Source of the DNA: Coriobacteriaceae bacterium
GTDB lineage: Bacteria > Actinomycetota > Coriobacteriia > Coriobacteriales > Eggerthellaceae
Length of the DNA stretch: 9,840 nucleotides
Assembly (NCBI GenBank): GCA_015062635.1
Contig: SUUF01000045.1
Location: 5,317-15,156, forward strand
Direction of reading: 5' to 3'
Shown here piece by piece: positions 7,301 to 9,840 of the stretch. The notes beneath the pieces are model-generated. The model was given only the letters and a program-made list of their open reading frames with translations. It was not told where the DNA came from and did not search any database. Position 1 is the first letter of the stretch. Each line of letters starts with the position of its first letter. Position numbers and translations under genes: made by a program.

Positions 7301-9108
7301 ATGCCGCCGCGAAGGTGTGCACGCAGCGCGACGACCTCGACCTCGTGCAGCTGATGAGCTTCGGCTGCGGTCTGGATGCCCTGACCACCGACGAGGTGCA
7401 GGAGATTCTGGAAGACGCCGGCAAGGTGTACACGCTGCTGAAAATCGACGAGGTGAGCAACCTCGGCGCGGTGCGCATCCGCATCCGCAGCCTGCTGGCC
7501 GCGCTGCGCGACAAGGAAAACGAGCGGGCCGAGGCGGCGGCCGATGCGCATGCCTGCGGCGTGTCGAACCTCGACTTCGACGCGATCGCGGCCGAGGTCG
7601 ACGCGAAGCTGGCGGCGGGCACGAGCCAGGCCGACCGCGAGCGCGCCGAGGCGGCGGCCCAGGTGGCGGCCGCCCGCAAGGTGGGCTTCCCGGTGGACGC
7701 CGAGGCCGCGGCCGACCGGCGCGCCAAGCGCGAGGCCGCGACGACCAAGTTCCACCGCGTGGAATTCACGAAGGAGATGCGCGATGCGGGCTACACCATC
7801 TTGGCCCCGCAGATGGCGCCGATCCACTTCGAGCTCATCAAGCACTGCCTGCTGCACCACAACTACAACGTCGAGCTGCTGCCGAGCGTCGACCGCGGCG
7901 CCGTGGATGCCGGCTTGAAGTACGTGAACAACGACATCTGCTACCCGTCCATCCTCACGACGGGCCAGATCATGGAGGCCGTGATGTCGGGCCGCTACGA
8001 CACCGACAAGCTCGCGGTGCTCATCACGCAGACCGGCGGCGGGTGCCGCGCGACGAACTACATCGCGCTCATCCGCAAGGCCCTGAAGCAGGCGGGCATG
8101 GGGCATATTCCCGTCATCGCGCTGCAGCTGCAATCCACCGACGAGGAGAATTCCGGCTGGGAGCTCACCGGTCCCATGTGGATGGAGGCGTTCACGGCCA
8201 TCGCGATCGGCGACCTGCTGATGCAGTGCCTGTACCGCACGCGGCCCTACGAGGCCGAGCCCGGCGCCGCGAACCGGCTGTTCGACCACTGGATGGCCAT
8301 TTGCAGCCAGCAATTCAGGCGGGGCATGAGTCGCAGCGAGTTCAAGAAGAACGTGAAGGGCATCGTCGCCGACTTCGACGTGCTGCCGCTGGTGAACGAC
8401 CGCTCGAAACCGCGCGTGGGCGTGGTGGGCGAGATCCTGGTGAAGTTCCACCCGACCGCGAACAACGAGGTCGTGAAGGTCATCGAGTCTGAGGGCTGCG
8501 AGGCCGTGGTGCCGGGCCTGACCGAGTTCTTCCTGTTCGGGCTTTCCGGGCGCATCTTCCAACGCGACCCGCTCGGCCGTTCGAGCAAGGGCGCCTTCCT
8601 CGCGAAGTATGGCCTGAAGCTCATCGAGGCGCTGCGCAAGCCCATCAACGACGAGCTGCAGAAGTCGGTGCGTTTCGAGACGGGTGCGAACATCTACGAG
8701 CTGGCCGACTACGCGAAGGAGATCCTGAGCCTGTGCAATTCCATGGGCGAGGGCTGGCTGCTGACGGCCGAGATGATCGAGCTCATTAAGACGGGTGCCC
8801 CGAACATCGTATGCGCCCAGCCGTTCGCGTGCCTGCCGAACCACGTGGTGGGCAAGGCCGTCATCAAGGAGCTGCGCCGCCGGCACCCCGAGAGCAACAT
8901 CGTGGCCGTCGACTACGACCCGGGTGCGTCCGAGGTGAACCAGCTGAACCGCATCAAGCTGATGATTTCGGTGGCGAAGGCGAATATGGAGGAAGCCGAG
9001 GCCGCTGCGCGCGAGGGGCGTCAGGCGTTCGTCGCCGGGCCCGCGCCGACGCGCGAGGTCATCGACGACTTCCAAGATGAAGTGATGGAGCAAGAGGTGA
9101 AGGCGTAA
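4321..9108 (+). CDS. Giant 2-hydroxyacyl-CoA dehydratase/activase fusion (BadF/HgdC x2 + dehydratase-like halves)
   Basis: A 1595-residue cytoplasmic Fe-S protein; AAAGGGG (4308-4314) lies 6 nt before the ATG. Activase domain 1 (about 41-300) has GIDVGSTTVK (44-53), LGGEDAK (139-145), and Cys162 and Cys201. Activase domain 2 (about 358-640) has GIDAGSTTLK (361-370), DIGGQDMK (464-471), and Cys489 and Cys528. Both Cys pairs are 39 apart, as in the [4Fe-4S]-bridged HgdC dimer. A four-Cys motif follows (671, 674, 678, 703; DUF2229-like start). A first dehydratase-like half (about 735-1060) has Cys793, 818, 835 and 1016. A charged Ala-rich linker covers about 1061-1145. A second half (about 1146-1595) has Cys1207, 1242 and 1504. 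By family knowledge, the activase spends ATP to push one low-potential electron onto the dehydratase-like Fe-S centre for a difficult reduction or dehydration. No CoA-transferase or electron-transfer flavoprotein is nearby, so the substrate is unknown. Homologous fusions exist in anaerobes, mostly without assigned function. Confidence 0.93.
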   Translation: MDTLQNKKPSDAAAEGGLDPRVTVVAADAAASPQPVGEGLLRIGIDVGSTTVKFAILDPQNNILYAIYRRHHADVRATVVEVLEEACARYGDNVMTIAITGSGGLLLAQWLGVQFVQEVIASKTAVETYIPKTDVAIELGGEDAKIIYFDGGSIEQRMNGTCAGGTGAFIDQMAVLLDTDATGLNELAKSHEILYPIASRCGVFAKTDVQPLLNEGARKEDIAASIFQSVVTQTISGLACGHPIRGHVAFLGGPLQYLPQLRERFYDSLNLDDEHIIIPENAHLFVAAGCGIAGAKEATPERLNDVLTRLKNLGDIQGSDVERLDPLFANDAEYEEFRARHDQEKVKRGDLSTYAGNVFLGIDAGSTTLKTALIGEDGELLWTYYVNNKGDVLGTAKRALKEMYSLLPTSETGAPLVNIGHATVTGYGEGLLLEALGVDSGEIETVAHLRGADEMLPGVEFILDIGGQDMKCLRVRDGVIDHIMLNEACSSGCGSFIESFASGLNLEISEFAATANRAEHPVDLGSRCTVFMNSRVKQAQKEGATVGDIAAGLAISVVKNALFKVIKIRDPKEVGNKVIVQGGTFLNDAVLRSFEQLSGVNAVRPDIAGCMGAYGAALLARDRYHEAVFRQQQGEQVGAAHALGADALITSHLLTPDQLDALQPKQHTTRCKACENHCLLTINDFGKDPHTGKRRRFITGNRCEKGAGNANAKSNVPNLFEYKAKRLFGYTPLAPEDAPRGTVGIPRVLNMYENYPFWFTFFTELGFRVIVSDPSTKKTYEAGIESIPSENACYPAKISHGHIMNLLAKHPDFIWMPCAKWERQEDETAGNHYNCPMVMSYSEALRLNIDELKTSDVAFVNPFLPYDQKEKLKKRLFIELVKNNANVMTKHAPAPSQKDIDRAVDIAWAEDQRFHDDMHAKGVETLKWMEETHTHGIVLAGRPYHNDPEINHAIPELLTSFGLAVLTEDSVAHLGTLERPIRVVDQWMYHTRLYAAAKVCTQRDDLDLVQLMSFGCGLDALTTDEVQEILEDAGKVYTLLKIDEVSNLGAVRIRIRSLLAALRDKENERAEAAADAHACGVSNLDFDAIAAEVDAKLAAGTSQADRERAEAAAQVAAARKVGFPVDAEAAADRRAKREAATTKFHRVEFTKEMRDAGYTILAPQMAPIHFELIKHCLLHHNYNVELLPSVDRGAVDAGLKYVNNDICYPSILTTGQIMEAVMSGRYDTDKLAVLITQTGGGCRATNYIALIRKALKQAGMGHIPVIALQLQSTDEENSGWELTGPMWMEAFTAIAIGDLLMQCLYRTRPYEAEPGAANRLFDHWMAICSQQFRRGMSRSEFKKNVKGIVADFDVLPLVNDRSKPRVGVVGEILVKFHPTANNEVVKVIESEGCEAVVPGLTEFFLFGLSGRIFQRDPLGRSSKGAFLAKYGLKLIEALRKPINDELQKSVRFETGANIYELADYAKEILSLCNSMGEGWLLTAEMIELIKTGAPNIVCAQPFACLPNHVVGKAVIKELRRRHPESNIVAVDYDPGASEVNQLNRIKLMISVAKANMEEAEAAAREGRQAFVAGPAPTREVIDDFQDEVMEQEVKA

Positions 9109-9131
9109 CCCGGGTTGCGACGGGACACCGT

Positions 9132-9152
9132 GCGGCGGGTGCGGCCCGCCGC
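9132..9152. other. GC-rich hairpin between the giant gene and the small gene
   Basis: GCGGCGGG (9132-9139), loop TGCGG, CCCGCCGC (9145-9152) give a perfect 8-bp all-GC stem, 23 nt after the stop codon. No T-tract follows, so it is more likely an mRNA 3'-stability or partial-attenuation structure than a strong terminator. It lies 16 nt before the ribosome binding site of the 56-codon gene. Confidence 0.5.
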
Positions 9153-9181
9153 GCACCGCATGTGCCAGAAGGAGGCGTGAC

Positions 9182-9352
9182 ATGCTGAAACTTGTGGGAA
9201 CCGAGCGAAACGGCAAGGTGGCGGACGAGCTGGTGCTGCTGAACGACAACGACCGGCCCACGAAGGCGCTTCTGGGCCTGGTCGCCCTCGAGCTCACCTT
9301 CGACATCGCGCTGGCCTGCGTGCTGGCGAAGACCATCTTCAAGAAGGCGTAG
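9182..9352 (+). CDS. Small 56-residue protein with a probable membrane helix
   Basis: A short frame starting MLKLVGTERNGK and ending AKTIFKKA. The start is well supported: AAGGAGG (9169-9175) lies six bases before the ATG, the best ribosome binding site on the plus strand of this window. The first half is polar (residues 1-28). Residues 29-48 (ALLGLVALELTFDIALACVL) are hydrophobic enough for one membrane span or an amphipathic helix, though they contain Glu and Asp, and Lys residues follow. There is one cysteine (46). It sits 73 nt after the giant iron-sulfur gene and 10 nt before the nuclease gene, all in one direction. I do not recognise it. It could be a membrane-anchored accessory of the giant enzyme or an independent small protein; context alone does not decide. 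Confidence 0.75.
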   Translation: MLKLVGTERNGKVADELVLLNDNDRPTKALLGLVALELTFDIALACVLAKTIFKKA

Positions 9353-9362
9353 GCGGCGGGCC

Positions 9363-9840
9363 GTGCTGAACATCGGGTGCCACCTTTCCACGGCGAAGGG
9401 GTATGCCCACATGGGATGCGAGGCGGCGTCCATCGGGGCGAACACCTTCGCGTTCTTCACACGCAACCCGCGGGGCGGCAATGCGAAGGCCATCGACCCC
9501 GATGACGCCGCCGAGCTGCGGGCGCAGTTGGCCGAACAGGGTTTCGCGCCGTTGGTGGCGCATGCGCCGTACACGCTGAACCCGTGCTCGGCGAAGCCGG
9601 CGGCGCGGGAATTCGCGCTGCAGGCGATGGCCGACGACCTGGTGCGTATGGAGGCCGTGCCGGGCAGCTACTACAATTTCCACCCCGGAAGCCATGTGGG
9701 GCAGGGCGCGGAGGCCGGCATCCAGATGATCGCCGACACGTTGAACGCGGTGCTCGCGCCCGGCCAGAGCACGACCGTGCTGCTCGAGACGATGGCGGGC
9801 AAGGGCAGCGAAGTGGGCCGCCGTTTCGAGGAGCTGGCCG
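9363..9840 (+). CDS. nfo: Deoxyribonuclease IV (AP endonuclease), 5' part, runs off the window
   Basis: The first 159 codons of a TIM-barrel endonuclease IV; family members have about 280 residues, so roughly the last 40 percent lies beyond the window. It cleaves the DNA backbone 5' to abasic sites in base excision repair using a three-zinc centre. Visible signature segments are GCHLS (5-9), NTFAFFTRNPRG (27-38), VAHAPY (65-70, His67), NFHPGSHVG (105-113, His107 and His111) and LLETMAGKGSEVG (140-152, Glu142). His67, His107 and Glu142 match the zinc ligands known in E. coli Nfo (His69, His109, Glu145). The start is GTG at 9363, which begins the protein exactly at the family's first beta strand (MLNIGCHLS). 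The Shine-Dalgarno is poor (GGCGGG). The gene is 10 nt after the small gene, suggesting translational coupling. Confidence 0.92.
   Translation, partial: MLNIGCHLSTAKGYAHMGCEAASIGANTFAFFTRNPRGGNAKAIDPDDAAELRAQLAEQGFAPLVAHAPYTLNPCSAKPAAREFALQAMADDLVRMEAVPGSYYNFHPGSHVGQGAEAGIQMIADTLNAVLAPGQSTTVLLETMAGKGSEVGRRFEELA

Noticed and set aside
4177..9342. Minus-strand open frame of 1721 codons opposite the giant gene
   Set aside because: It is a composition shadow: G/C-ending codons of the plus gene leave few stops in one antisense frame. Its translation is low-complexity (rich in R, A, H, L, V, Q), has no recognisable motif, and overlaps conserved plus-strand domains.

Overview
The window is about 9.8 kb of GC-rich bacterial chromosome with strongly G/C-ending codons. 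The gene content fits an anaerobic gut actinobacterium of the class Coriobacteriia, probably an Eggerthellaceae member. The main pointers are a giant fused 2-hydroxyacyl-CoA dehydratase/activase-type protein behind a TetR regulator, and TSUP and SLC13/ArsB-like transporters. The taxonomic call is inference from gene style and base composition; there is no rRNA or marker gene here.

Left end (1-1300): a 104-bp-period tandem repeat is cut by the window edge. It runs into the 3' end of a small basic protein gene on the minus strand (436 down to 95). That reading frame passes through what looks like an intrinsic terminator (227-256), and its last ~28 residues are encoded by the repeat. The gene is divergent from an alpha/beta-hydrolase gene (491-1300). 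Both appear to fire from one palindromic -10 element (ATTATAAT, 477-484), and the hydrolase mRNA should begin at or next to its ATG (leaderless).

Middle left (1301-3452): about 135 bp of REP-like 21-bp repeats containing perfect TGTCCCCGG/CCGGGGACA hairpins separates the hydrolase from two membrane transporters on the plus strand. These are a TSUP (TauE/SafE, YfcA-type) permease and an ArsB/CitT (ion transporter superfamily) permease, spaced 28 nt apart and probably co-transcribed.

Middle right (3453-9108): a TetR-family regulator has its own promoter and a 36-bp interrupted palindrome just after the predicted transcription start. It is followed 26 nt later by a 1595-residue iron-sulfur protein. 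That protein holds two complete ASKHA/HgdC-type ATPase activase domains, a four-cysteine segment, and two dehydratase-like halves: a single-chain version of the ATP-driven electron-transfer machines that are normally built from separate subunits. Its substrate is not evident.

Right end (9109-9840): a GC hairpin, a well-formed 56-codon small gene with an ideal ribosome binding site and a probable membrane helix, and the first 159 codons of a deoxyribonuclease IV (AP endonuclease) gene that runs out of the window. TetR, the giant protein, the small protein and the nuclease all read in the same direction with short gaps and may form one transcription unit.

The long minus-strand open frames opposite the giant gene and opposite the transporters are GC-composition shadows, except for the 95-436 segment, which carries its own start signals.
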